A stretch of DNA of 64,000 nucleotides from Sarcocystis neurona (GCA_000727475.1 KL647325.1:175719-239718), one strand, 5' to 3'; shown: positions 59,101 to 62,725, numbered from the stretch's first letter. A program made the numbers and translations. Notes: generated by a model from the sequence alone, not told the origin.

Positions 59101-60310
59101 ATATAAGTACATACGGAATCAACTACGTATACGTGTATATAAATACCAATATATATAGATATATGTGAAATATGTAAGTGTATATATATGCACATATATA
59201 TATATATATATATATGGGAAAACGCCTGCGCACACACTCACATCCACATATACAGGCACATGCGTACAGACAGATATACGTACATACGGTATTAACTATG
59301 TATACGTGTATATATATACATACGTATACGTGGATGAAGACCTGCAGAGAGAAGACGAGCAATGTCGCGTGGTGCCCTACCGGAGACTGCGCAGGCGGCG
59401 GAGGAATAAAGTACTCTTCGTAGCGTTCTTTTCTTCGGTGGACGGTGTTCTGCGGCAGTGCGAGCCGGCCCTTGCTGCTGAGCTGCTGCTGTCGCAGCTG
59501 CTTCTCGTCTGCGTGCAGCTGTTTCTGGTTGTTGTAGCGGGTGAGTTCTGCGAGCAGCACAAAACAGCAGCAGCGCTAGGAGCGCACGGAAAATGTGTCT
59601 CGCTAATTTCTGCAAATGAGCAAGCCCGAGATTCACGCAGAGCTGTCGGGTTTGAAGAAGCTGCGAACAGCAGAGCAGCGGCACACCCCCAACACTTGTA
59701 CGCTCTGCTGCTGTGTTGCTGTGGCGGCGGTCGTTTTTTTTTTAATTGCTATTGCTGTTGTGATTGCCGTTGCTGCTACTGTCGCTGCCGCTGCTGTTGC
59801 TACTCCACCTATTGCTGCGGCTCCTATTGCTTCTGCTCCTATTGCTGCTGCTGGTATTACTGCTGTTGCTGCGGTGACGGTTGCTGGCGTGGCCGCTGAC
59901 GTTGTTGCTGTTGCTGCTGCTCTTGTCACTGCTGTCGCTGTTGCTGCTGCGGGTGCCTCACCCGCTGCTGCTGGCTCAAAGCTTCCTCCTGCCGCTCCTG
60001 CGGCAGCGCCGGCCCTTCCGGAATCTCGAGAAGCAGCATGTGCTGCTGTGGCGGTGGGCGTTGGGCGTCGCACGCCTGTGGCTGCTGTTGCTGCTTCCGC
60101 CGCATGCTGCTGCTGCAGCAGCTCCCGCTCGTGTGAGGCCATGCGCTGCAGCACGCATGCAGGAGGCAGCGCCTCTTTGAAGAAGTCGGCCAGCAGCGTC
60201 TGCCGTTGCTGCTGTTCCTCCTCTGCGTCCTCCTCTTCGCCGTCCCGCCGCAGGTCTCTTCCCTTCCGCTGAAGTTGCTTCCGCCTCTCGTCGCGACGTG
60301 TAATGCGAAC
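7189..60310 (-). CDS. ASCC3: ASCC3/Slh1-type tandem Ski2-like helicase, whole gene (29 exons seen)
   Basis: These exons join into one reading frame of roughly 2,450 codons. The product is a large ATP-dependent helicase with two cassettes (RecA1-RecA2-winged helix-Sec63), the plan shared by ASCC3/Slh1 and Brr2. In other eukaryotes ASCC3/Slh1 is the motor of the RQT/ASC-1 complex, which splits collided ribosomes; ASCC3 also unwinds DNA for alkylation repair. Cassette 1 has [35 protein letters not shown] and [10 protein letters not shown]. Cassette 2 has [35 protein letters not shown] and [10 protein letters not shown], so both look active. Brr2 usually has a degenerate second cassette, and the second-cassette wording here matches ASCC3. 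Human ASCC3 has about 2,200 residues; the excess here comes from Ala/Gln/Ser-rich inserts. The N-terminal few hundred residues and one piece between exons 11 and 12 were not located. Exons are listed separately. Confidence 0.88.
7451..8875 (-). repeat. Helicase intron 28: CAG (plus) block
   Basis: About 7,490-8,340 is dense degenerate CAG on the plus strand, read as CUG in the transcript. Beyond about 8,590 it turns to TATATA microsatellite. Open frames here (poly-Leu/Cys/Ala) are repeat shadows. Confidence 0.75.
8876..8977 (-). CDS. ASCC3: ASCC3-like helicase exon 28: Sec63 domain 2, VVLLGD..LIALRRV
   Basis: The exon completes GW and reads [20 protein letters not shown], then [13 protein letters not shown]. 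This is the WxxLGEVDKRELIALKRV strand pair of the C-terminal domain. The acceptor is catgcaccag and the donor CA/GTAAGG, phase 2. Confidence 0.92.
8978..11123 (-). repeat. Helicase intron 27: CTG then CAG (plus)
   Basis: From about 9,580 to 10,480 triplets read CTG on plus. From about 10,800 to 11,110 they read CAG. The middle and the 9,000-9,570 part are mixed sequence with some AT tracts and no recognisable gene. Confidence 0.65.
11124..11268 (-). CDS. ASCC3: ASCC3-like helicase exon 27: Sec63 domain 2 Ig-like fold
   Basis: The exon reads [20 protein letters not shown], then [20 protein letters not shown] and HKSVSAGW. LQVxL and the closing KSxxxGW match (Y)VLQVSL...KSKDEGW in ASCC3. Two acceptors three bases apart (tctgcagcag) both keep phase, so start 11265 is equally possible. 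The donor TG/GTGAGG splits the Trp codon. Confidence 0.87.
11269..13834 (-). repeat. Helicase intron 26: CAG end, AT middle, ACT block, CTG end
   Basis: CAG (plus) at 11,280-11,410; AT/TCTC tracts at 11,760-12,320; a nearly pure ACT trinucleotide array at about 12,925-13,255; CTG (plus) at 13,490-13,800. The poly-Leu, poly-Thr and poly-Val frames over 12,900-13,250 are all repeat translations. Confidence 0.75.
12925..13255 (+). repeat. ACT/CTA trinucleotide array
   Basis: About 330 bp of tandem ACT with regular AGTACCGGTACT and AGTACCAGTACT interruptions, changing to ACAACA near 13,200. The interruptions contain GTAC palindromes at recurring spacing. Confidence 0.9.
13835..14066 (-). CDS. 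ASCC3: ASCC3-like helicase exon 26: Sec63 domain 2 helix-hairpin-helix
   Basis: The exon reads [20 protein letters not shown], then [18 protein letters not shown], an Ala/Gly-rich linker, and KTYEVVLP. It corresponds to the SLPELI......LSHLPVINV segment. The acceptor is gtgctgctgcag. The donor CCAG/GTGCGG leaves phase 1; an alternative GAG/GTGGTA would be phase 0 and would not fit exon 27. Confidence 0.82.
14067..16779 (-). repeat. Helicase intron 25: CAG, AT/AC and degenerate ACT blocks
   Basis: CAG (plus) at about 14,085-14,270; a two-copy tandem at 14,660-14,830; ACATAC/GTATAC microsatellite from 14,870 to 15,700; degenerate CTACTACTA at about 15,880-16,600. No gene seen. Confidence 0.7.
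14660..14835 (+). repeat. Two-copy tandem, period about 128 bp
   Basis: TGCCAGGTAACCTCTGCATAC at 14,665 and TGCCAGGTAGACCACTGCGT at 14,793, both followed by ACTCA(G)AAAG-like sequence and both preceded by CAGACACA-type sequence. Each copy is flanked by TATATA. Confidence 0.75.
16780..16971 (-). CDS. ASCC3: ASCC3-like helicase exon 25: Sec63 domain 2 helices
   Basis: Sixty-four codons. [20 protein letters not shown] follows RILQ from exon 24 (human: RVCQAMLDVAANQGWL). The rest, [20 protein letters not shown] to ARGILYLPQ, is more divergent. The acceptor is ggtggctgcag and the donor CAG/GTGCTT, phase 0. Confidence 0.88.
16972..17794 (-). repeat. Helicase intron 24: CAG (plus) block
   Basis: Degenerate CAG/GCAGCAAC from about 16,975 to 17,460, then mixed sequence and a TATATA tract at 17,745-17,768. 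Confidence 0.7.
17795..17990 (-). CDS. ASCC3: ASCC3-like helicase exon 24: Sec63 domain 2, RHNED segment
   Basis: The acceptor ctgtacag supplies the base that finishes Arg, giving [15 protein letters not shown]. The exon then reads [19 protein letters not shown] and [25 protein letters not shown]..xxxLLLQAxLSR is characteristic of the second Sec63 unit. The donor is CAG/GTAAAC, phase 0. Confidence 0.94.
17991..19460 (-). repeat. Helicase intron 23: CAG block and a small tandem repeat
   Basis: CAG (plus) runs at about 18,000-18,460 and 18,675-18,710. Between 18,950 and 19,130 a unit containing gactgtcctctggct recurs three times. The remainder has no recognisable coding content. Confidence 0.65.
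19461..20120 (-). CDS. ASCC3: ASCC3-like helicase exon 23: winged helix 2 and start of Sec63 domain 2
   Basis: The exon continues [14 protein letters not shown], the winged-helix signature of cassette 2. It then has [26 protein letters not shown], an insert of about 90 residues that is acidic and then Ala-rich, [19 protein letters not shown] (the LGRIAxxYY..xxTV element) and [18 protein letters not shown]. The insert breaks the usual spacing between the winged helix and the LG.IA motif. The acceptor is catgcgccag and the donor CG/GTGAGG, phase 2. Confidence 0.93.
20121..21177 (-). repeat. Helicase intron 22: CAG and AT blocks
   Basis: CAG (plus) at about 20,185-20,415, mixed sequence to 20,880, then ACATAT/TATATA to 21,080. 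Confidence 0.65.
21178..21404 (-). CDS. ASCC3: ASCC3-like helicase exon 22: cassette 2 motif VI
   Basis: Begins [19 protein letters not shown] after acceptor tttctgctgcag, giving [14 protein letters not shown] across the junction. It continues [36 protein letters not shown] and [10 protein letters not shown]. Motif VI has both arginines, so cassette 2 should hydrolyse ATP. The donor AG/GTATTA leaves phase 2. Confidence 0.95.
21405..21802 (-). other. Helicase intron 21
   Basis: A 398-bp intron with short CAG (plus) runs at 21,480-21,545 and 21,750-21,765 and otherwise mixed sequence. It splits the LLQ / MIGRAGRP junction of motif VI. Confidence 0.8.
21803..21868 (-). CDS. ASCC3: ASCC3-like helicase exon 21: [14 protein letters not shown]
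   Basis: This 22-codon exon lies between acceptor tgtgcgcag and donor CAG/GTGAAG. It reads [22 protein letters not shown] and bridges motif V to motif VI, as GTxxYDxKxxxYVDFxITDVLQ does in the family. It is in phase 0 at both ends. Confidence 0.93.
21869..23395 (-). repeat. Helicase intron 20: mostly AT microsatellite
   Basis: TATATA/ACATAC/GTATAC low-complexity DNA from about 21,960 to 23,110, and a CAG (plus) block at 23,195-23,370. The apparent Tyr/Ile/Cys-rich frames are translations of the microsatellite. Confidence 0.7.
23396..23572 (-). CDS. ASCC3: ASCC3-like helicase exon 20: cassette 2 HHAGL and motif V
   Basis: The exon reads [20 protein letters not shown], then [20 protein letters not shown] and [19 protein letters not shown]. 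Motif V is intact, unlike the degenerate SRSLCWGMN form of Brr2 cassette 2. The acceptor is ctgctgcag and the donor AAG/GTGAGG, phase 0. Confidence 0.95.
23573..24704 (-). repeat. Helicase intron 19: CAG (plus) block
   Basis: Degenerate CAG from the acceptor (23,573) to about 24,420, then a short ACATAT tract at 24,490-24,530 and mixed sequence up to the exon 19 donor. Confidence 0.7.
24705..25294 (-). CDS. ASCC3: ASCC3-like helicase exon 19: cassette 2 RecA2 start with long insert
   Basis: The exon reads [19 protein letters not shown], then EALLTYAG. It next has an in-frame Ala/Ser/Gln/Thr/Pro-rich insert of about 115 residues, followed by [20 protein letters not shown] (motif IV) and [18 protein letters not shown], ending RLLSTLQ. 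HFCPRM..MNKPAF and FVASRRQTR are diagnostic of ASCC3. Other members have only two to four residues where the insert sits. The acceptor is ctgcacacgcag and the donor CAG/GTATCC, phase 0. Confidence 0.93.
25295..26990 (-). other. Helicase intron 18: mixed sequence with GTAC palindromes
   Basis: This intron is unusually poor in repeats. It holds a GC-rich stretch at 25,370-25,960 with two GTGTACGTACAC palindromes (25,489-25,500 and 25,531-25,542). Open frames of up to about 120 codons have no recognisable motif. Confidence 0.5.
26991..27185 (-). CDS. ASCC3: ASCC3-like helicase exon 18: cassette 2 motif III
   Basis: The exon reads [16 protein letters not shown], then [47 protein letters not shown] is motif III in the ASCC3 form. 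The acceptor is gctgcatgcag and the donor CAAG/GTGAGT, phase 1. Confidence 0.95.
27186..29294 (-). repeat. Helicase intron 17: AC/AT tracts and CAG block
   Basis: TATATA at 27,684-27,705 and 27,820-27,842; ACACAC-rich DNA at about 27,900-28,350, including a pure AC run near 28,075-28,095; a long degenerate CAG (plus) block at about 28,385-29,140. Confidence 0.7.
29295..29533 (-). CDS. ASCC3: ASCC3-like helicase exon 17: cassette 2 motifs Ib-II
   Basis: The exon starts by completing RDW and reads [20 protein letters not shown]. It has a short Gly/Ser loop, then [20 protein letters not shown] and [21 protein letters not shown] is motif Ib and DEVH motif II of cassette 2. LIIDE(V/I)HLLGEERG matches ASCC3, not Brr2 (VDEVHLIGGENG). 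The acceptor is ctgtgtgcag. The donor is GTAGGA, phase 1. Confidence 0.94.
30290..30510 (-). other. Unique GC island with open frame inside helicase intron 16
   Basis: In a sea of AT repeats this block has an uninterrupted minus-strand frame reading [65 protein letters not shown]. An acceptor-like cgcataacag/G precedes it. It is not part of the helicase, because exons 16 and 17 join without a gap in the family alignment. No family recognised. It could be an exon of a nested gene, a cassette exon, or a decayed fragment. Confidence 0.35.
31640..32260 (+). repeat. Degenerate GACACGCAG minisatellite
   Basis: The core TAGACACGCAG(A/G)A recurs at about 31,656, 31,687, 31,765, 31,831, 31,908, 31,995 and 32,231, often followed by cttc or gatg..tac and preceded by aatgt or cagt. 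Spacing is irregular, roughly 30-80 bp with some longer gaps, so it is an old or higher-order array. It lies wholly inside helicase intron 16. Confidence 0.75.
34553..34673 (-). CDS. ASCC3: ASCC3-like helicase exon 16: second half of motif I and motif Ia
   Basis: The exon completes motif I as GSGKT, then reads [18 protein letters not shown] and [26 protein letters not shown] is motif Ia. The acceptor is cccggtgcag. The donor CTG/GTAATA leaves phase 2 within a Trp codon. Confidence 0.93.
34674..36035 (-). repeat. Helicase intron 15, interrupting Walker A of cassette 2
   Basis: CAG (plus) at about 34,690-35,480, TATATA/ACATAT at 35,590-35,730 and 35,840-35,920. The intron lies between APTG and GSGKT. 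Confidence 0.8.
36036..36155 (-). CDS. ASCC3: ASCC3-like helicase exon 15: entry to cassette 2, first half of motif I
   Basis: The exon reads [20 protein letters not shown], then [20 protein letters not shown]. This is the Q-motif region of cassette 2 ([13 protein letters not shown]) and the first half of motif I. The intron falls inside the Walker A codons (APT-G/G-SGKT). The acceptor is gtctgctgcag and the donor CAG/GTACAC in phase 1. Confidence 0.94.
36156..36797 (-). repeat. Helicase intron 14: CAG (plus) block
   Basis: Almost the whole 642-bp intron is degenerate CAG/GCAACAGCA on the plus strand. Confidence 0.8.
36798..36991 (-). CDS. ASCC3: ASCC3-like helicase exon 14: EPLPQQ..SDRW
   Basis: After acceptor tcctcgcag the exon reads [47 protein letters not shown], and [10 protein letters not shown]. 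FExxLPxQYxxRxVSDRW and LDLQPLP are among the most conserved stretches of this domain. The donor CAG/GTACTG leaves phase 1. Confidence 0.92.
36992..38265 (-). repeat. Helicase intron 13: satellite and AT tracts
   Basis: AT/CTCTCT tracts at 37,250-37,555, a unique island at 37,556-37,690, and a three-copy satellite at 37,690-38,100. Confidence 0.7.
37690..38100 (+). repeat. Three-copy satellite, period about 140-155 bp
   Basis: Each copy has (a) tgtacatgcagacaaatgcat-like sequence, (b) tattcctacgcacactat at about 37,724, 37,879 and 38,021, and (c) gggacgctcatag-like sequence followed by an ATACCCCACACAT-like end. Copies are diverged but the order of the three blocks is kept. Confidence 0.75.
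38266..38435 (-). CDS. ASCC3: ASCC3-like helicase exon 13: Sec63 domain 1 Ig-like fold
   Basis: The exon begins [19 protein letters not shown], continuing exon 12 as ..AAVQ-PIT (QPITRTVLRV in human). It then reads [18 protein letters not shown] and [15 protein letters not shown]. The HGxxExFxLWV..D and H.E.F motifs are typical of this beta-rich domain. The acceptor is gtacgtacag. The donor GTACGT leaves phase 2. Confidence 0.9.
38436..41223 (-). repeat. Helicase intron 12: unique island, ACT block, two CAG blocks
   Basis: A GC-rich non-repeat island at 38,440-38,900; degenerate ACT/TAC at about 39,030-39,475; CAG (plus) at 39,590-39,965 and 40,500-41,190; TATATA at 40,204-40,238 and 40,280-40,300. 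Confidence 0.7.
41224..41409 (-). CDS. ASCC3: ASCC3-like helicase exon 12: Sec63 domain 1 helix-hairpin-helix
   Basis: Sixty-two codons, in phase 0 at both ends. It reads [37 protein letters not shown], then [18 protein letters not shown]. The pattern corresponds to xRLExKKLTxxxLxDMxxDEIGxxL and the helices that lead to the immunoglobulin-like fold. The acceptor is tgtgtgcag and the donor CAG/GTGCGC. Confidence 0.87.
41410..43318 (-). other. Helicase intron 11: mixed sequence and an 18-bp repeat
   Basis: AT/AC-rich from 41,410 to 42,450; an 18-bp tandem at about 42,625-42,715; TGCATGC-rich sequence to 43,030. A short conserved exon (RLWxxxSPLRQF) is expected somewhere here but I could not identify it. 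Confidence 0.5.
42625..42715 (+). repeat. 18-bp minisatellite
   Basis: About five copies of TTTCCTCAGCTGCATGCA, with A/G and A/C variation (tttcctcagctacatgcc). Each unit carries a TGCATG or ACATGC element. Confidence 0.85.
43319..43423 (-). CDS. ASCC3: ASCC3-like helicase exon 11: Sec63 domain 1, [11 protein letters not shown]
   Basis: After acceptor tttgcatgcag the exon reads [17 protein letters not shown], then [18 protein letters not shown]. This corresponds to NAARIVRALFE..LNLSKVIDKR in human ASCC3. The 3' end is uncertain: GGC/GTGCCA is the donor that keeps phase 0, but it is weak. The conserved stretch that normally follows (RLWxxxSPLRQF) is not in the exon. Confidence 0.75.
43424..44330 (-). 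repeat. Helicase intron 10: CTG (plus) block next to donor
   Basis: From about 44,010 to 44,310 the plus strand reads CTG/CTCCTG, so the transcript has CAG just after the exon 10 donor. A TATATA tract lies at 43,859-43,876; the rest is mixed. Confidence 0.7.
44331..44510 (-). CDS. ASCC3: ASCC3-like helicase exon 10: Sec63 domain 1, VREDE segment
   Basis: Sixty codons in phase 0 at both ends. It starts [16 protein letters not shown] and runs through [20 protein letters not shown] to [12 protein letters not shown]. This matches the VREEE...KxxxLLQ..IS.....F.L..D..Y..Q pattern of the Sec63 helical bundle. The acceptor is ggctctcgcgcag and the donor GTAAGT. Confidence 0.9.
44511..45904 (-). repeat. 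Helicase intron 9: unique island, AT and CAG
   Basis: A unique island at 44,680-44,930 with an open plus frame of unknown meaning, AT/GTAC tracts at 44,990-45,440, and CAG (plus) at about 45,485-45,770. Confidence 0.6.
45905..46114 (-). CDS. ASCC3: ASCC3-like helicase exon 9: winged helix to Sec63 helix bundle
   Basis: The exon reads [20 protein letters not shown], then [20 protein letters not shown] and [19 protein letters not shown], ending [23 protein letters not shown] matches LGRxASxxYI in the family. The acceptor is ctgtcccag and the donor GTAAGC in phase 0. Confidence 0.92.
46115..47192 (-). repeat. Helicase intron 8: CAG (plus) block
   Basis: Degenerate CAG at about 46,170-46,740, then purine-rich GAGACAGA sequence at 46,930-47,140. 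Confidence 0.7.
47193..47277 (-). CDS. ASCC3: ASCC3-like helicase exon 8: winged helix, NPxxYGI
   Basis: This 85-nt exon starts after ccgctacag and reads [19 protein letters not shown], then [10 protein letters not shown]. NPxxYGI is the hallmark at the start of the winged helix in ASCC3. The donor is GTACGT in phase 0. Confidence 0.88.
47278..48767 (-). repeat. Helicase intron 7: CAG block, AT tracts and 54-bp duplication
   Basis: CAG (plus) at 47,285-47,840; AT/ACATAT at 47,930-48,110 and 48,420-48,540; a direct duplication of period 54 bp at 48,289-48,396. Confidence 0.7.
48289..48396 (+). repeat. 54-bp direct duplication
   Basis: CTTCTTTATATCTA at 48,289 and 48,343, each followed about 30 bases later by AGGCT(C/T)GGGTACGCCTTC and GCCT. 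The inner parts differ. Confidence 0.85.
48768..49029 (-). CDS. ASCC3: ASCC3-like helicase exon 7: motif VI and winged-helix start
   Basis: The exon begins [18 protein letters not shown], which is motif VI with the two catalytic-finger Arg residues. It continues through [33 protein letters not shown] and [12 protein letters not shown], the linker into the winged helix. The acceptor is cctttgcag. The donor ATATATAG/GTCTGC is weak in sequence, but its phase (2) fits exon 8 exactly. Confidence 0.92.
49030..50792 (-). repeat. Helicase intron 6: CAG block near acceptor, CTG block near donor
   Basis: CAG (plus) from about 49,045 to 49,720 and CTG (plus) from about 50,285 to 50,770. The second block has a higher-order unit TTTACTGCTGCCGCTGCTG. 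In the transcript the donor end is CAG and the acceptor end is CUG. Confidence 0.8.
50793..50915 (-). CDS. ASCC3: ASCC3-like helicase exon 6: motif V of cassette 1
   Basis: The exon encodes [19 protein letters not shown], then [18 protein letters not shown] and [15 protein letters not shown] is motif V and VVVKGT the strand that follows it. The acceptor ttgctgcag completes a Gly codon. The donor GTACGC leaves phase 1, and exon 7 continues GMLDVLQ. Confidence 0.93.
50916..53396 (-). repeat. Helicase intron 5: AT tracts, CAG block, unique island
   Basis: AT microsatellite at 51,055-51,215, 52,015-52,075 and 53,103-53,135; CAG (plus) at 51,480-51,745; a unique island at about 52,260-52,760 with an open frame on each strand. 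Confidence 0.65.
52260..52760. other. Unique GC island inside helicase intron 5
   Basis: About 500 bp of non-repetitive sequence flanked by AT microsatellite. The minus frame ([15 protein letters not shown].., [14 protein letters not shown].., [19 protein letters not shown]) and a plus frame are both open for about 100 codons. No family recognised; no clear splice sites. Confidence 0.3.
53397..53553 (-). CDS. ASCC3: ASCC3-like helicase exon 5: HHAGM motif
   Basis: The exon reads [14 protein letters not shown], then [20 protein letters not shown] and TEKMFQA. The GxxxHHAGM..DR signature is the motif IVa region of Ski2-like helicases. The acceptor is gctgcttctcag and the donor GTAGAA leaves phase 1. 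Confidence 0.93.
53554..54622 (-). repeat. Helicase intron 4: CAG (plus) block
   Basis: Nearly the entire intron is degenerate CAG on plus, including a stretch near 53,640-53,770 where a unit like GCAGCCACGCACAAGGAGCA is repeated. Confidence 0.75.
54623..54917 (-). CDS. ASCC3: ASCC3-like helicase exon 4: start of cassette 1 RecA2
   Basis: The first base completes the Trp codon of exon 3, giving [13 protein letters not shown], the normal continuation after motif III. The exon contains [12 protein letters not shown], the helix around [12 protein letters not shown], and motif [11 protein letters not shown], then IREAQMKQQ. The acceptor is gcctcag. The donor GTAAGA follows GCCGCT, in phase 0. 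Confidence 0.92.
54918..56078 (-). repeat. Helicase intron 3: CAG block and pyrimidine-rich region
   Basis: CAG (plus) and related purine-rich sequence at 54,930-55,510, then a pyrimidine-rich (plus) region to 56,040 with no recognisable gene. Confidence 0.65.
56079..57421 (-). CDS. ASCC3: ASCC3-like helicase exon 3: cassette 1 RecA1, motifs I-III
   Basis: This is the largest exon (1,343 nt). It has the Q-like motif region (LNALQSAVF), motif I APTGAGKT at 57257-57280, motif Ia VYVAPMKSL, the motif Ib region VPEKWD (Val where Thr is usual), motif II DEIH at 56198-56209 followed by [19 protein letters not shown], and motif [11 protein letters not shown]. An in-frame insert of about 200 residues rich in Gln, His, Ala, Arg, Glu and Ser separates motifs I and Ia. 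A Gly/Ala/Arg-rich insert of about 45 residues lies between VPEKWD and DEIH. The acceptor ctgctgcag and donor GTAAGG split the final Trp codon. Confidence 0.92.
57422..59380 (-). repeat. Helicase intron 2: AC/AT microsatellite with a unique island
   Basis: ACATAC/TATATA/ACACAC-type DNA for most of 57,500-59,340. A unique island lies at 58,070-58,430; its plus frame ([16 protein letters not shown]..) has no recognised family. Confidence 0.65.
59381..59547 (-). CDS. ASCC3: ASCC3-like helicase exon 2 (YEE segment)
   Basis: The acceptor is tgctgctcgcag. The exon reads [18 protein letters not shown], then [20 protein letters not shown] and PPPPAQSP. The (K/R)xYEExxIP motif is the conserved linker just before the first RecA domain in ASCC3 and Brr2. 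The donor GTAGGG leaves phase 0, and exon 3 continues AKEEDLIPL. Confidence 0.8.
59548..59961 (-). repeat. Helicase intron 1: CTG (plus) block after the donor
   Basis: From about 59,695 to 59,960 the plus strand is GTTGCTGCTG/ATTGCTGCTG, so the transcript is CAG-like from the donor. The last 30 bases before the acceptor are CTG-like in the transcript. Confidence 0.75.
59962..60310 (-). CDS. ASCC3: ASCC3-like helicase exon 1 (first exon recognised)
   Basis: The exon opens after a pyrimidine-rich acceptor ending gcgtag, with an in-frame TAG just upstream, so it is not the true start. It begins [16 protein letters not shown], matching the basic charged segment that precedes the helicase core in ASCC3 (VTIQSEQEKQLMKQY in human). 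It then has an acidic EEEDAEEE run, [16 protein letters not shown], and an Ala-rich tail. The donor GTGAGG leaves phase 1, which fits exon 2. Earlier exons carrying the start codon must exist but were not identified. Confidence 0.65.
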
Positions 60311-60904
60311 CTACGCAGGACAGAGAAACGAACGCTGGGACCCTGTTGCATGCAGGCCTCTATTTCACAGGCAGGCCTACTACATTCTGCCGCAGCCACG
60401 TCAACTCGACCCTTCTCCACAGAACACTTGTACACATACATAAACATTCACATATATGTGTGTAGATACGAGTACACATACACATACAGAGGCACAGACA
60501 TATGGACATCCCGGTGCAGCGGCAATAAACACGTACACACACATACACACGTACAGACAGGTGCATGCGCAGACAGAAGCTCAGAAGAATGGAGAGATGA
60601 ACAGCACGTGACATATGTACTCACTTTTGCATACATTTCTCTACGGAATGAAGAAGCGACAAAAAGTACTACGCACACACACAAACGTATAAGGACATAG
60701 GTACGTATACATATATACCAGGTATACAAGTCTAAATACATATACACATTTGTATACGTATATATATAACTAACACGTGTGCATGTGTAACACCATGTAC
60801 AAAGGACACGTACACACGTATATATATACAAACATATGTGTATACACATATATATTGCACGTACGCACGTGCAATATACACATATATATTGCACGTACGC
60901 ACGT

Positions 60905-60936
<32 letters not shown>

Positions 60937-61329
60937 GACACATGTGTACACGTATAATTTCGTATATATAGCTGTAGGAGAAAGTAAACGAATGTGGATA
61001 AGAGAAAGGTTCATAATCCACTACGTGCACAGGAGAACAAAGCGACTTGTACAAGCGCTGAGCAGGGAGCCCTGCAGAAAGAGACTTCTGCAGCTTTGCA
61101 GTCAGGCAGATATACATACATATATATATATATATAGATACACACATATCTGAAACACGTATAGATAGATACATACCACGCATGTGCGCTGCACGCAAAC
61201 GCTACAATCACATATTCATGTACACATATATATGCACATATACAAAGACAAACATATACATAGATACGTATACATATACATATTATAGATGTGAACATAT
61301 ATATATATATCCATCTGTACTGATTAGCA

Positions 61330-61958
61330 GACACACACGTAGAACGACTACAATAGATATATGCACTACACAAATTCAGCTACATACATATATATATATA
61401 TACAGGCAAAAACGTATACATATATATACATATATACACCCATTTATATGAATGCATATACACGTACCTATATATATATGTATACAAAGTAGAACGGGTA
61501 CAGTGAACAGATGAACTATAAGAATTCAGTTATATATGAAGACAAATATACATATATATAAATATATACATATTATATAAATATATATTCACCCATCCAT
61601 ATGAATGCATATATATATATATATATAAAGTAGAACGAGTGCATTAAACATGTGCAGCACACATATTCAGTTATACATTTATATATATACAAAGACAAAC
61701 ATATATATACATAATACACATATTCATCTATATGAATGCGCATATACATATAATGCAGAACGAGTAGATAAGATATTTGCACTACATGAATTCAGTTATA
61801 TATATACATATATATGTATATGTATATGAAGACAAATGTATATACAATATACCTATGTATATCTCATCTATATGAATGCACACACACACACACATACACA
61901 TATGTATATATATAACGCAGAACGAGTAGACTAGACATTTGCACTACTCCAATTCAGT

Positions 61959-61990
<32 letters not shown>

Positions 61991-62001
61991 CAAATCTATT
62001 G

Positions 62002-62032
<31 letters not shown>

Positions 62033-62100
62033 TCTCATCTATGTGAATGCATATATGTATATAATGTAGAAAGAGTAGACAGTTGCACTGCAGGTGCTGA
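61330..62100 (+). repeat. Six-copy AT-rich satellite, period about 125-160 bp
   Basis: Copies begin near 61,337, 61,487, 61,630, 61,757, 61,917 and 62,068 with GTAGAACGAGTAGA-like sequence. Next come a TTGCACTAC block, then AATTCAGTTATATATA, a GAAGACAAATATA element and CATCTATATGAATGCATAT. Copies differ in the length of their internal TA runs; the last one is truncated after TTGCACTGC. Confidence 0.85.
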
Positions 62101-62359
62101 GTTGTCGAGACGTGGACACGGAATTTCCGCAGTTTTGTTGCATGCTGCTGACGAGTGTGTGAAGCAGCGTGCCTCCCGTCCTTGCTGCTGCACACAAATT
62201 AGGGAGACACGAATATGTGTGGATGGAGACGGCGAGAGACGGCCAGGGCGCTACTGCAGTCGAAGCCAGCGATAGGTAGAAAAGGAGATACTATTGAAGA
62301 GGAGGGGAGAAACTCATCCATATGTGTGTGAATATATATTTATATGATATGCATATATA

Positions 62360-62440
62360 TATGTGTGTTTGTCTTCATATATAGCTGAATTCTTATAGTT
62401 CATCTACTCACTGTACTCGTTCTACTTTGTATACATACAA
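62360..62440 (-). repeat. Inverted copy of the 61.3-62.1 kb satellite unit
   Basis: The reverse complement reads ACAAAGTAGAACGAGTACAG, then GATGAACTATAAGAATTCAG and CTATATATGAAGACAAAC. This matches the copy at 61,481-61,553 almost base for base. Confidence 0.85.
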
Positions 62441-62501
62441 GAACTGGCAGCAGAAGCACCAACAGAAGCAACGTTTGACTTCTCTCCGAAAGAAGCACCA
62501 C

Positions 62502-62725
62502 CACCCACGCAAGTTCGTCAATTAACAAGTATACTCATTTAACAACATGTATAAATGACGCGTACACATGTATAAATACACATATATATATATAATACAT
62601 ACGCACGTATGAATACATACATATATAAGAAGCAGGATCACCCACGCAAGTTCGTCAAGTATACTCATGTAGCAACATGTATAAATGACACGTGTACATG
62701 TATAAATACACACATATATATCTAC
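62502..62725 (+). repeat. 137-bp tandem duplication
   Basis: CACCCACGCAAGTTCGTCA at 62,502 and again at 62,639. Each is followed by AAGTATACTCAT, [23 protein letters not shown] and ATGTATAAATACACA sequence. The first copy has an extra ATTAAC. Confidence 0.85.

Noticed and set aside
59633..59961. Continuation of exon 1 to a stop at 59,633 as the end of a short gene
   Set aside because: The tail is triplet-coded poly-Ala/Thr. A GTGAGG donor at 59,962 in the correct phase joins exon 2, which carries the conserved YEE motif.
7189..60310. Brr2 (U5 snRNP 200 kDa helicase) as the identity of the large gene
   Set aside because: Cassette 1 and the Sec63 units fit both families and DEIH is Brr2-like, but cassette 2 ([32 protein letters not shown], intact motifs V and VI) matches ASCC3/Slh1.
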